Origin: Serpula lacrymans var. lacrymans S7.9
Lineage: Eukaryota > Basidiomycota > Agaricomycetes > Boletales > Serpulaceae
NCBI RefSeq assembly: GCF_000218685.1
Contig: NW_006763296.1
Span: 1,189,513 to 1,253,512 of the forward strand
Length of the DNA: 64,000 bases
Direction of reading: 5' to 3'
Part shown: positions 33,742-45,003 of the stretch, one piece after another
How positions within the stretch are numbered: the stretch's first letter is position 1
Layout: the number at the start of each line of letters is the position of its first letter
Translations under genes and position numbers: made by a program
Notes under the pieces: generated by a model
Databases searched by the model: none
What the model saw: the letters and a program-made list of their open reading frames with translations, nothing else
What the model was told of the DNA's origin: nothing

Positions 33742-34155
33742 GTTACATTTTTCGGAAAAGCTTGTCTGCGCCGTTTTGTTTTCGTCGCGCCCTAGAACTA
33801 TTATATAATCAGCTCAATTACCACAAAAGGACAGGTGACGGAATCCCGGATTCCATCGATCACAATATTTATACTTACATGCTATCAGCAAAGAAACCAA
33901 GCTCAGTTTGGCTCAGTCTGCCCTCCTCCCAACCTTCTTTGTGGTCGACCACATATCCATATCCTCAATGTCATTGTGTCAGACCTGTAACACAGGTGTT
34001 TTCCAGGCCGCAGAGCACAGGTTATTGTTATCTCCTTCATGGAATCTGGGATTCCTATTGCCATCCTTTTTTTGGTAATTGAGCTGATTATATAATATTT
34101 CTAGGGCGCAATGAAAAAAAATGGCGCAGACAAGCTTTTCCGAAAACGCTGTAAC
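33742..34155. mobile_element. MITE with about 110-bp terminal inverted repeats
   Basis: The left arm, GTTACATTTTTCGGAAAAGC on through cgcgccctagaactattata, taatcagctcaattacc and about 33862 'ggaatcccggattcc', returns as its reverse complement at 34034-34155 (ending AAGCTTTTCCGAAAACG..GTAAC). Arms differ by scattered substitutions and short indels. The roughly 170-bp core has no ORF. No target duplication is certain, so the superfamily is open. Confidence 0.8.
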
Positions 34156-34591
34156 TTACACATCCGCGAAGAATCCAACGCCAGCCACCAGGCAGACTTT
34201 TACATGGAACCATCTATTGATATGAATGAATATCAGACTGTACCAGTACAGCAAGCTACCAAGCTCACAAGTGGTGGTTGTCACCTACTGCCAGTATTTT
34301 TGTGAATAAACTAAACCATGAATACCTCTTGAGTTAATCACTAAGTGATACTGCCAGTAAAGTGGAACTCCTGGGATAATGTGGCTTAGCAACTGAAAGT
34401 CTCACCTCAGTCTCTTTACATTGTCCTACAACATCATGCCATCACTTAGTCATTATGTAAGGACTTGCACCCACTGTCATTGATAGTGACAACACCTGTT
34501 TGCCTCTCTCTAGTTGGTTTATATCAGACTTTTTTTTACCTCAGTTCTTTCAGGTATGGTTTGCAATCTATATTAACAAGCATTCATCTTC
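34156..34591. other. Stretch without assignable gene
   Basis: Short ORFs only; no repeat shared with the rest of the window seen. Confidence 0.4.
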
Positions 34592-35010
34592 TTACAGTAC
34601 CACTATGCCGTCACTGGATGTCTTGGGAGACATGTCCTTGGTGAGGCGCAAACCAGGATCCATGGGAGTGGACACAGGCTTGCAGTCCTTCATGCCAAAG
34701 CGCTCCGGAATGTCCAGGGTATACTGATATTGGGACAGAGATATAGTGCGATTGCTGAGGTCTCTGGAGATGGAAATGCCGGGTGGGTAGGAAGTAGGGC
34801 CAAGATCACAAAGCTTGAAGTGCTGGGAGAGATCCTTGATAGCTTGGTCAAGTGCAGAAGTGGAAGTGGATGCCAGTGTCATGTCATCAACAAAGACAGG
34901 CAGGATAATACGCACATCAGCTCTATTAAACACATAGATGGCAGAGTCTGAATAAGTACACTTGAATCCAAGTTTTTCAAGCACAGTGTGTATCTTCTGG
35001 TTCCACATTC
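34592..35010 (-). pseudogene. Ty1/copia reverse-transcriptase fragment
   Basis: The minus frame contains LGFKCTYSDSAIYVF, LPVFVDDMTLAS (the copia F/YVDD catalytic box) and CDLGPTSYPPGISISRD, then SLSQYQYTLDIPERFGM and STPMDPG, all in copia order. It begins abruptly at the left LTR of gypsy A (35011), so that element or a rearrangement cut it. The downstream RNase H part is missing here. Confidence 0.88.
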
Positions 35011-35426
35011 TGTTACGATAACACAATTTTCGGACCTTTCCTTCATTTTCATTCTCTGCTTTAACCTTGTATACTTTAGCTTTCACACATGGTGCCACGC
35101 GGCACTTTCCCTTTTGTTCAAACTCCTGTTTCTCACGCCGCATTGCCTTCTTCTTATTTTGAATACAACTCTCTCACACAGTGGAGCTGGTCATGCGGGC
35201 TAGGCCCCATGACATCATCAGCCACTGACTTTATCAACTGTACAGTACATAAGTACAAACACTTTGTATTAGTATATATACCCCAATAGATTCAGGAGAC
35301 TCCTTAGCGAGTCCTCCTGTTGTTAACCAACAAACTCTCTGCAGCCTAAGGGGTAACCACTCCCCATCCACTACCTCTATAGTGTGTTCCTGTGTGTGCC
35401 AGAGTAACTAACTCTTGGTTGTTACA
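35011..35426 (+). repeat. A1 5' LTR
   Basis: TGTTACGATAACACAATTTT...TTGTTACA. TATATATA at 35273-35280; the presumed transcript start lies about 30 bp further, at AGCGAGTCCT (35306-35315). A short segment after the LTR is complementary to this start. Confidence 0.92.
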
Positions 35427-35942
35427 TTAGGACTCGCTCTTCTACTCTCTTGCACATTGTGCAAAAGTCCCACTGGGCACCCGGACTCCAGGGTGAAGGA
35501 GATTTGGTTATTGGTTGGGAATAGCCTGCATAGCAGATAGGTGCGCTCCTAGCGACGGCCTTGTAGTGCTTTGGGAGAAGAACCAATACCTTCAATACGC
35601 GGCCCCCAGCGTTAAGGGGAGTACTTAGCTCAGCAGTCGGTGTGGAACCACTGTTGATTAGAATTTACATACAAAACTTCTTCTTCGAATACCTCTGACC
35701 GGGCCGGGCACTTGCCTCCGCCAGTCTGGAGAAGGGTTGACAGCTTAACAAGCGGACCACCCCCTGACAACTGTTTGGACCAGGGTTTCATACAAATACT
35801 TTATATATACAATTTCAAATACTATAGTGTGGGTAGTCGGAGATTGAGATCCGATACTCAGCTGGGAAGAGGTTGATCCGCAGATAGCAAGTGGGGACCC
35901 CCAGTTACCTTTTTTTTATGTTACCAAAGAGAACAAGTCGAC
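35427..35942 (+). other. A1 leader with candidate self-priming site
   Basis: Two bases after the LTR lies AGGACTCGCT (35429-35438), the exact reverse complement of LTR bases 35306-35315. The remaining 500 bp are untranslated. A second A copy (49723 onward) has the same leader. Confidence 0.65.
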
Positions 35943-36990
35943 ATGTTGTCGCAACCGGATATCAACAGTCTGCTGCACAACATGCCTGCGCAGATTCAGG
36001 CGTTAACTACGCAACTCGCCGAGCTACAGGCAAACCCCCCTGCAACAACCCCCTCAGTAGAGAAAAAGTTCAATAAGAAAGTCGAAGTCGTTGCTGACCC
36101 TGGCGCCTTTGAAGGAGACAGCGCAATTTGCCGAATGGTGTATCAAACTCCAGATTTGGGTTAAGGCAAACTGGGACGCATTTGCCGATGACTTTGAGGT
36201 AGCCACTGCGGTGCTATCTTGACTAAAAGGACCTGTGGTGGGTCGATACACCCAAGTAAGACTTCAGGAGTGCTACAACGTGGGAGTGTGGCCCACCTGG
36301 GACGATCTCAAAGTAGAGATCAAAAAATATCTCAAGCCGCAAGCTGAGCGCAACTGGGCGTGTCAGCAAATCCGTTCCTTCAAACAAGGCAACATGAGGA
36401 CGGATGATTTTGTAACCCGGTTCCTGGCCCTCTCCATCCAAGGGGATCTTGGTAATGAACACGCAGTAGAATTGCTGGAACGCAATGTGAACCCTTGCAT
36501 TGCAGAACAGATCTATCTGCAGGATATGAGAAATGAGAATCTCTCTCAAGCAGCAGAGGAGGTTCGGAAAATAGGTAGGGCCATAGAGCTCTACAAAATG
36601 CACCAAGGTGGCGAGACCACCAAAAACAACCAATCCCAGAGGCGCCCTGGGTCATCAAACAATCATAATCACTCTCATGGGTTCAAGTTGTTCGGGCTGC
36701 AGCCAGGACAGGGTGCTCCTATGGATATCAGCGCGGTCCAAGGCGGACAGATGCGCAGATTCAAGGGCAACTGTGGCCAAGAGGGACACATGTCCCGAGA
36801 TTGCAGAAACGGGGTGCAGGCCGCCCAACAAAAAAATAACCAAGGGCGCCAGGCGCACCAATTAGAATCCGAAAAACCGGACGATCGGCTCCAGACTCTG
36901 GCCAGTCGTTCATACGACGAAATCTGGGCCTTCTTCTACGATCAGCAGGCTGCTGAAATGAAGGCTCAGGGAAAAGAGTTTGGAGCTTAG
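35943..36990 (+). pseudogene. Gag of A1, frameshifted
   Basis: Starts MLSQPDINSLL. Near 36122 a one-base change shifts the frame, and a TGA at 36220-36222 interrupts the corrected frame (a CGA codon is expected there). The second open stretch runs from 36235 with RYTQVRLQECY, SFKQGNMRTDDFVTRFLALS (capsid) and the zinc-knuckle region. The knuckle reads KGNCGQEGHMSRDC: compared with the copy at 50.9 kb (KGSCYNCSQERH) nine bases, including the first Cys, are missing, so it cannot bind zinc normally. The protein ends EFGA at 36988-36990. Confidence 0.85.
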
Positions 36991-37291
36991 GTCACTTGGG
37001 TGCCTTCGCTCCTATGAACAATGAAGTAAACCACAACAAAGTGGCCCCTGCTCTGGGGTGTTGCATGAGCAATAAAGGAAAGACAGAGATGGCTCCCCAA
37101 TTTGTAAATAAATTTCTAAATTTGTTATCTGAAACCTGTACCTGTATGAAGCATTGTGACTGTGATATTTATGATACTACCGCTGCACCAGCGTCTCCCT
37201 TGGAGCGTGGCCCCAGCAAGAGAAACAATAGGGTGCTTGATTCTGGTAAAATAAAATAGAAAAATATATAGCTTTCGAAACCTCTTCTTCT

Positions 37292-40200
37292 TTGTTGGAG
37301 CCACCCTTTCCCGGAATCCCAAGGCGTGTGTTGATGTGCACGTATTTGTTCCAAAAGGAGATCCGTTTAGACGTTGGTGTGGAAAACCTTGCCCGGGGCA
37401 TAGTACACCCAACCAGCGCACTGCTTGATTCAGGTGCTAACGGAATCTTCATAGATCAGGCCTGGGCGGAGCAAATTGGACTCCCCCTTGTAAAATTAAA
37501 TGTATCTATTCCCGTCTATAACGTTGACGGTACGCTTAACGCGGGTGGCTGCATCACGCACAAATGTTCTTTTGTTGTTGAATACCAAGGACACAGAGAA
37601 CAAGTCACCGCCGAAGCTACCCGACTAGGGAAGATTAATTTAATCTTGGGCTGGACCTGGCTATTTAAACACAATCCTGAGATTGACTGGCAGACAGGGG
37701 TGGTCACATTGTCACGTTGCCCTCAGGAGTGTGTGAACTTGGGTAAACCAAATCATGTCCGTCACAATGAGCGTCTTGAGAAGATAAACGCTGGTCACAT
37801 TTATAAGCTCAGATATTTAGAAAAGATCGACGATGACGATGATGAGGTAAAACCAGAAGAAGAAATTAAGAGGCTGGTACCTCCCAAGTACCATGACTTC
37901 TGGAAAGTCTTTTCTAAACATAAATCAGAACACTTCCCAGAGGCTAAGCCTTGGGACCATGCTATAGATTTGAAGGACACCTTCAAACCGAGAAAAGGAC
38001 ACATGATACCACTCTCTGCTCCAGAAAGAGATGAGGTATCAAGTTTCATAGATGAACAGCTTAGGAAGGGTTACATCAGACCTTCCAAAAGCCCTATGAC
38101 GTCCCCGGTGTTCTTCATTCCTAAAAAGGATGGTAAGAAGCGTATGATTATGGACTATCGTTATGTGAATGAGCACACAGTTAAAAATGTGTATCCGCTG
38201 CCTTTGATTAGTCAGCTAGTAGACAAATTGGCTGGTGCCAAGATCTTGACAAAAATGGATCTCAGATGGGGGTACAATAATGTACAAATTAAATAAACAG
38301 ATGCTTGGAAGGCCGCGTTCACGTGCCACCAAGGATCCTTTGAACCCCTTGTTATGTTCTTTGGGTTGACCAACTCACCGGCGACCTTCCAGAGCATGAT
38401 GAATGAGATCTTTGCGGATACGGAAAACTGTGTTGTCATCTACATTGACAATTTATTAATATTTACAAAGTCGGACAATGAGGCTGAGCATGACAGGATT
38501 GTGCAAAAAGTCCTTCGACGCTTACAGGAACGGGACCTATTTGTCAAACCCGAAAAATGTAATTTTAAAGTGAAGGAAGTAGACTTCCTCGGTATGATAA
38601 TAGGCCAGAACGGAATCAGGATGGACCCTGAGAAAGTTCAAGCTATATTGGACTGGCCAGAACCTACTTGCGTCAAAGGAGTTAGGGCCTTCCTTGGCTT
38701 GGGAAATTTCTACCGAAGGTTTATCAAAAACTTCGCAAAAATCACGAGACCGTTGAACAATCTCACTAAAAAGGACATTGTTTGGCACTGGGGCACCAAG
38801 GAACAAGAAGCTTTTGATAAGCTTAAGCAGGTGTACGACAGCGCCCATATTAGCATTTCCAGAATTAGACAAAGAGTTCCAGCTAGAAACCGACTCTTCT
38901 GATTTTGCTACTGGGGCTGTTTTGTCAATTAAATGCCCTGACGATCTTTGGAGGCCTTGTGCCTATTTATCACATAGTTTGTCACCTACAGAGCGCAACT
39001 ATCAAATTTACGACAAAGAGATGCTGGCCATCATTAGAGCCTTAGAGCACTGGCAGCACTACTTAGAAGGTGCTAGACACCAATTTGAGATTTGGACCAA
39101 TCTGGAGTATTTTATGACGGCCCGAGACTTGAACCAAAGACAGGCCCGCTATGCGGTGTACTTGTCAAGGTTTAATTATAAATTAATTCATAAGCCTGGA
39201 AGCTCTATGGGGAAAGCGGACACTTTGTCCAGAAGAGAGGATCATGCCAACGGCATCAAAGATGACAACAAAGGTGTTACCCTGATAGACCAATCAAGGG
39301 TTGCCAATGTTAGAATCGGGCAGGATTCTGATCTTCTGGAAGTCTTCAAGAAAGACATCTTCTCAGAAGAGAAGGTGCGCCTTGATGGCAATGAAAATTA
39401 TTTATGGGAAGACGGGCTCTTCCATTTTAAAGACAAAATCTATGTGCCTGAGTCCGCAAGGATCAAGGCAATAGATAGACATCATGACACTCCAGTGGCT
39501 GGGCACCCTGGGTGGCAACAAACAATGGAGTTGATCTCCAGAAACTATATGTGGCCTGGCATGGTCAAAGACGTACAGGAATACGTAAAATCCTGTCTGA
39601 GATGTGCCATGGCTAAGAATTCTCACCAACCACCGGCCGGTAAACTTATGCCAAATCCGATACCAGCTGGTCCCTGGCAAGATATATCGGTTGATTTCAC
39701 AACAGATCTGCCCGAGTCAAATGGGTATGATTCAGTAATGGTGGTAGTAGATTGCTTCTCCAAAGAAGTGGTATTCATACCCACCAATAAAACCATTACC
39801 GCCGCTGGTACTGCAGATTTATTTAAAGATTTTGTATGGTCTATCCATGGGTTACCAGAAACGGTTATCTCCAATAGAGGGCCACAATTTGCTAGCAAAT
39901 TTACAAAAGAATTATGCCGGATGCTGGGCATCAAACCTAAGTTATCAATGGTGTTCCATCCGCAGACCGATGGACAAACGGAGAGACTCAACCAGGAGTT
40001 GAAGCAATACCTCCGTATATTTATTAATGACAGGCAGACAGATTGGGCCAAGTGGCTAAAGATAGCCCAGTTCTCATATAATATTAAACGGTCATTGGCT
40101 ACAGGGAAAGCACCATTCAAGGTTAGAAGATTGTACCTTCCCAGAATGGGTGTAGAACCTGGCAAAAGCAAGAACGAGGCTGCTGAGAACAAGGTCAAAG

Positions 40201-40841
40201 ACATGAAGTCTGTCTTGGACAAAACGCACAAAGCGCTTTTCAGAACTGCAGAGCAGATGAAAGACAGGGCAGAGTGTAGACACTCTAAAGCCCCTGACTA
40301 CAAGGTCGGCAACCTGGTCTGGTTAGATACCGACCACTTAAAGTTAAAAGATCGGCAGTCTAGAAAACTGACCAAAAAATGGATTGGCCCTTACCGGATT
40401 AAGGAAGTCAAACCCAACGCAGTGGAGCTGGAACTCCCAAAATGAATGAGGGTAGTACCCACGGTCAATATTAGCCGTGTGAAACCCTACAAAGGGCCGC
40501 TGCCGGGACAGCGTATAGACTGGCCCAGACCGGTTGTAGTCACCCAGGAAGGTGAAGAAGAGTTCGAAGTCGAACGGGTGGTGGATGCACACTTGAAGCG
40601 TGGCAAATTAGAGTTCCTAGTCCTATGGAAGGGCTATGGAGACGAGGACAGAATGTGGGAACCAGAAGCCCATCTGGACAATTCCCGCAACGCTGTTCGC
40701 AAATTTTATTCTAAGAACCCCTCAGCTCCTAGGAAGCTTAGAGGCATGGACTCAAAACTTTTTAATTCCCTTTTTCAACCTATGCCCGAAAATTTAACTA
40801 CCACCTCCGGTATTTGGTCTTGCCTGGAAGTCGAGCCTTAG
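37292..40841 (+). pseudogene. Pol of A1: protease, RT, RNase H, integrase, chromodomain (broken)
   Basis: Protease ALLDSGANGIFIDQ; RT fingers FFIPKKDGKKRMIMDY. A TAA at 38294-38296 interrupts after GYNNVQIK. The RT box reads VIYIDNLLIF, so the second catalytic Asp is Asn. Near 38833 two bases are missing, shifting the frame at KQV/TTAPILAF. RNase H (ETDSSDFATGA), integrase HHCC (H..H..CLRCAMAK) and the D, D, E residues are otherwise present. A TGA at 40443-40445 separates the chromodomain (EEEFEVERVVDA, FLVLWKGYGDEDRMWEPE). At least two stops, one frameshift and one catalytic change make it inactive. Confidence 0.93.
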
Positions 40842-40852
40842 AAAGGGGGTAG

Positions 40853-41268
40853 TGTTACAATAACACAATTTTCGGACCTTTCCTTCATTTTCATTCTCTA
40901 CTTTAACCTTGTATACTTTAGCTTTCACACATGGTGCCACGCGGCACTTCCCCTTTTGTTCAAACTCCTCTTTCTTGCGCCATGTTGCCTTCTTCTTATT
41001 TTAGATACAACTCTCTCACACAGTGGAGCTGGTCATGCGGGCTAGGCCCCATGACATCATCAGCCACTGACTTTATCAACTGTACAGTACATAATTACAA
41101 ATACTCTGTATTAATATATATACCCCAATAGATCCACGAGACTCCTTAGCGAGTCCTCCTGTTGTTTACCAACAAACTCTCTGCAGCTTAAGGGGTAACC
41201 ACTCCCCCATCACTACCTTTATAGTGTGTTCTTGTATGCGCCAGAGTAACTAACTCTTGGTTGTTACA
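40853..41268 (+). repeat. A1 3' LTR
   Basis: 416 bp, starting TGTTACAATAACAC directly after the polypurine tract and ending GGTTGTTACA. Several differences from the 5' LTR are CpG to TpG or CpA (for example near 35130 versus 40975). Confidence 0.92.
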
Positions 41269-41515
41269 GGAAGTGTCTAACCACTTGCTGAGAGCAATCA
41301 GGGACTGGAACTAGAGTCCAATGTGAGTAACTAGAGAATAGGAAGCATTGGACTCTGCAGTACTTTCCGATGTTTTACAAACAAAGGTAAACAAAGCAGC
41401 CACAAAGGCGAAATAATAGAGAACACAATCAATACTGAATGGTAGAGGGATAGATAGAGAAAGAAATGAAAATATAGAGGTAGCACAAAGATGCAGAATC
41501 ACCAAAACTAACAAG
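41269..41515 (-). repeat. Fragment of element D
   Basis: Closely matches 44226-44530 inside element D (ggaagtgtct, gagagcaatcagggactgg, agagtccaatgtgag). It joins the A1 LTR directly on its left and is followed by a solo LTR after 41520. Confidence 0.8.
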
Positions 41516-41520
41516 GGATG

Positions 41521-41925
41521 TGTTACGATAACACAATTTTCGGACTTTCCCTTTACTTTTATTCTCCGCTTTAACCTTGTACTTTAGCTTTCACACATGG
41601 TGCCACGCGGCACTTCCCCTTTTTCCAACTCCTGGTTCTCGCGCCGCGTTGCCTTTCTTCTTATTATGGACACAGTGAGTGGAGCTGGCCATGCGGGCTA
41701 GGCCCCATGACATCATCAGCCACTGTCGCTATCAACTGTATAGTACACATGTACAAATAACCCTGTAGTAGTATATATACCCCAATAGATCCAGGAGACT
41801 CCTCAGCGAGTCCTCCTATTGTATACCAACTAACTCTCTGCATCTTAAGGGGTAACCACTCCCTCTTCATTCTCTTTATAGTGTGTTCCTGTGTGCGCCG
41901 GAGTAACTAACTCTTGGTTGTTACA
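41521..41925 (+). mobile_element. Solo LTR of family A
   Basis: 405 bp, TGTTACGATAACAC...TTGGTTGTTACA, with perfect duplication GGATG at 41516-41520 and 41926-41930. Close in sequence to the solo LTR at 15599. Confidence 0.95.
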
Positions 41926-43168
41926 GGATGCATTTGATCCCTCTCTTTTGACAGGTGCTCCACATTTGAGTAAAGGCTTCTAACTCCTCTATAGTCACGG
42001 CTGGAACATGGACTTTGTGGTTCGGCCAACCAGATGTATAACATGAGCTGCTACCGCACACTGTAGAAAGATTATCAATATCCAAGTGATATTTACACAA
42101 ATATGCACATACCGCCATCCTCTTTGACAAGTCAAGCCAATGCATAGGATGCCCTGATAACTTGATGATTGGTTGGCAAATGGGAGCAATTGCATTACCT
42201 TTGCGCATTTGCGGTTGATTATTGTTCACAATTGCGTCTTTGCACTCTGCTACCGACTTTTATCTAATAATGTTATATTGGAATCAAATTTGCATTTTAC
42301 CTTACAAAATTGTTTTGAATTTTATCAACTTGAGGATCCAATAAACATTACTGCCACATTCCAAAAGTAGTCCTACTTTTTCTTCTTTTTATACACACAT
42401 TGTCTGCAATTTTTCTTTCAATTTTATCAACTTCTATCTTGTGTAGATATGGTGTTTGTATATATAATGTTTCTTGTATTTTTCAAGGTTTTTTAACATA
42501 TGAAACAATGATACTATGCACAGCTTTATTTCCCAGAAAAAATACCAGAAAAATACAATTGCAACACTTGTCTCTACTCTTGACTCATAATTGACTGTTG
42601 ATTCTAGGCAATCATCAGTGACATAGTTGAGTCAACAATCAACAATCAACATTAGCAGTCAACAGTCATAGAATTTGTTCACAAGTTCAATTGCATTTTT
42701 TACCCGCATTACTTTCATTGTATATATGACCTGATTTTTTTCATTATGTGTACTCCTCACCAAAATGTACTGACCAGAATAGGTATATTTGATGTATGCT
42801 ATTTGAACATACAAGGAAACAGGGAATATCAGAGACAGAATTGGTGACCATCAACTTCATAATTTTGGGAGGGGTCAGCAGGTCATGCTGAAAAATCCTA
42901 ACACTAACATACAGCCTTCAGCATTGGTAATGATTATATCTTATGTCTGCAAGTGGCCTGATGATCTTGCTGTTGAAATAGATCACAATATATCCTTGAC
43001 TTTAAATTGTGCACCCATTTGTCTGCTTACATGTCAAAACTTTCTATGTGCCTTGAGTGTGACACACCTGTTTCAGCTCACTTAAAGGAAGGTCCTGCAC
43101 TTGTGGTAATGGTATTGTTTAATGTTTATTTTTTTGCCCTGCAGTTTATGTATTTAAAGCATTATTGA
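41926..43168. other. AT-rich stretch, one small unassigned ORF
   Basis: A minus frame at 41921-42229 (102 codons; LSGHPMHWLDLSKRMAVCAY) could be a transposase scrap, but matches nothing I can name. The remainder is AT-rich without repeats shared in the window. Confidence 0.35.
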
Positions 43169-43577
43169 TGTGACAACTAAAGTTTTGATACTCTGGCACA
43201 CAACTCAGACAAGCAAGTATGAGGGAGGAGTGGATAAACCCCATAGTGGTAGGACCAAATTAGTTGTGGGTAAACAACAGGAGGACTCACTGAGGAATCT
43301 CCTGGATCTGTTGAGGTATTTATACTACTACAGGTTATTTGTACATATTATACTATATAGTTGATAAAGCAGTGGCTGATGATATCATAGGGCACAACCT
43401 ATGTGACCAGCTCTACTGCATGAAAGAGGTTGTATCTAAAAATTAGGAAAGCAGCACAGCGCAAAAAAGTGGAGTTTGAACAAAAGGAAAGTGCCGCATG
43501 ACACAGTGTGTGAAAATCAAGAATGAAAGTTAAAGTGGAGAATGAAATTTAAAGGTCCCAAATTGTGTATTGTAACA
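43169..43577 (-). repeat. 3' LTR of minus-strand gypsy A copy A3
   Basis: Reads TGTGACAACTAAAG...TGTATTGTAACA on the plus strand. It is followed by 'ctacccccctt', the complement of the A polypurine tract, and then by pol sequence on the minus strand. A diverged A subfamily, with the 'ttagttgtgggtaaac' variant also seen at 49348 and 62104. Confidence 0.88.
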
Positions 43578-43839
43578 CTACCCCCCTTCTAAGGCTCAAC
43601 TTCCAGGCAAGGTCAAGTACTGGAGGTAGTAGTTAAATTTTTGGGCATAGGTTGAAAAAGGGAATTAAAAAAGTTTGAATCCATGCCTCTAAGCTTCCTA
43701 GGAGCCAAGGGATCCTTATAATAAAATTCTCAGACAGCATCACGGGAATTGTCCAGGTGGGCTTCTGGTTCCCACATTCTGCCTCCATCTCCATAGCCCT
43801 TCCATAGGACTAGGAACTCTGATTTTCCACGCTTCAAGC

Positions 43840-45003
43840 TGTCAGGCAACAAATATTAACAAAACTCAATGCCTGGTCAAGTCTTTGATGAAAAGCGGTG
43901 AATCAGGGTATGAGAGTTGAAGAGTATTGGTATAGGCGCAAATCCAAACTAATATTGAACTAAGGAATAATACATTTCCTTGGATAGTAAACAGTGAGGG
44001 TTAGACCGAAAAAGGGAAAGAGTAAGAAAGTGGTCTGACCGAACAACTAATTAATAAGAAAAAAAAGGGAAAGTGGTCCAATTTATTGTATTTACTAATC
44101 ATGTGAGAGAAAGTCTTGGTGAGAGATGTGCAATTGGCTGTATCAGTAAGCCCATGAGAAGGCGCTGATTCATAGCCTGCATCGCTGGTCAATATCCCTC
44201 CGAAGTATATTAAGAACAAAGCTTGAAGGAAGTGTCTAGCCACTTGCTGAGAGCAATCAGGGACTGGAACTAGAGTCCAATGTGAGTAACTATATTATTA
44301 GAGAGTATGACAGGTATACAGTACCTAGAGTCCAATGTGAGTAACTAGAGAATAGGAAGCATTGGACTCTGCAATACTGTCCGAAGTTTGGTAAACAAAG
44401 GTAAACAAAGCAGCCACAAAGGCGAAATAATAGAGAACACAATCAATAGTGAATGATAGAAGAATAGATAGAGAAAGGAATGAAAATATATAGGTAGCAC
44501 AAAGGTGCAGAACCACCAAAACTAACAAAGTAGTCCCGACATAGTATTGAATTGTTGCTATGTCATCTGGATATCTTCTCGAGGGTCTACAACAGTTCTC
44601 TTCTGTGGGAAATATGATAAGACGTGAGTATGAATAGAAAATAAGAAGAAAAAGGATAAGAGTAATAGGACACCGGCTGTAATCTCTAGTCCAAGGGCGA
44701 GGAGAGTGACGGGGAATGAATTGTTAGAATATACTCTGACATACCAATACTCCATAGGATAATACCTCTGATTTGTAAGCCAATCCAGTATGCAGCAGCT
44801 ATTCTGTGTAAGATGTCCGTGGTTGCATGTCATGTTTAAGATCCTACATTGTAACCTTGGCCATATAGCTCAATTGGTAGAGCAGCTGGCATGTATCCAG
44901 AAGGTTCCAGGTTCAATCCCTGGTCTGGTCAATATCCAATTTTATCATGAATTGGATCACTACGACATGATGGGAATGTAATGAGAAAAATCAATTCCTC
45001 ACA
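43840..45003. mobile_element. Element D, LTR-like insertion in gypsy A3
   Basis: 1,164 bp from TGTCAGGCAACAAAT to AATTCCTCACA, flanked by perfect duplication CAAGC (43835-43839 and 45004-45008). Removing it and one CAAGC restores the chromodomain codons (VVDARLKRG), which fixes the ends. No protein domain. It holds an internal direct repeat of 'ctagagtccaatgtgagtaact' (44271 and 44327) and a tRNA-like sequence 72 bp before its right end. TG..CA ends and a 5-bp duplication suggest a solo LTR or a small LTR-type non-autonomous element. Confidence 0.85.
44859..44931 (+). tRNA. tRNA-like sequence within element D (Thr-UGU-like loop)
   Basis: 73 nt folding as a cloverleaf: acceptor GGCCATA/TCTGGTC (one mismatch), D arm GCTCAATTGGTAGAGC, anticodon stem 4 of 5 pairs, T arm CCAGG-TTCAATC-CCTGG with a good B box. 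The anticodon loop CATGTAT places TGT at 34-36, but position 33 is A instead of the invariant U. A decayed or tRNA-derived sequence is more likely than a working gene. Confidence 0.6.

Larger units (their letters stand above)
35011..41268 (+). mobile_element. Ty3/gypsy chromovirus, family A, decayed full-length copy A1
   Basis: 6,258 bp with two 416-bp LTRs, leader, gag, protease-RT-RNase H-integrase and chromodomain in chromovirus order. gag and pol carry frameshifts and stops (see those entries). The polypurine tract GAAAGGGGGTAG precedes the 3' LTR. The left flank (CATTC) and the right flank (GGAAG) do not match, and lie in unrelated elements (copia RT; element D), so this copy may derive from recombination between two insertions. 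Confidence 0.92.

Noticed and set aside
35011..41268. TSD for gypsy A1
   Set aside because: Flanking pentamers CATTC and GGAAG do not match, nor do shifted versions.
44859..44931. Functional tRNA-Thr(UGU) gene
   Set aside because: Position 33 is A, the acceptor stem has a mismatch, and it sits inside a mobile element.
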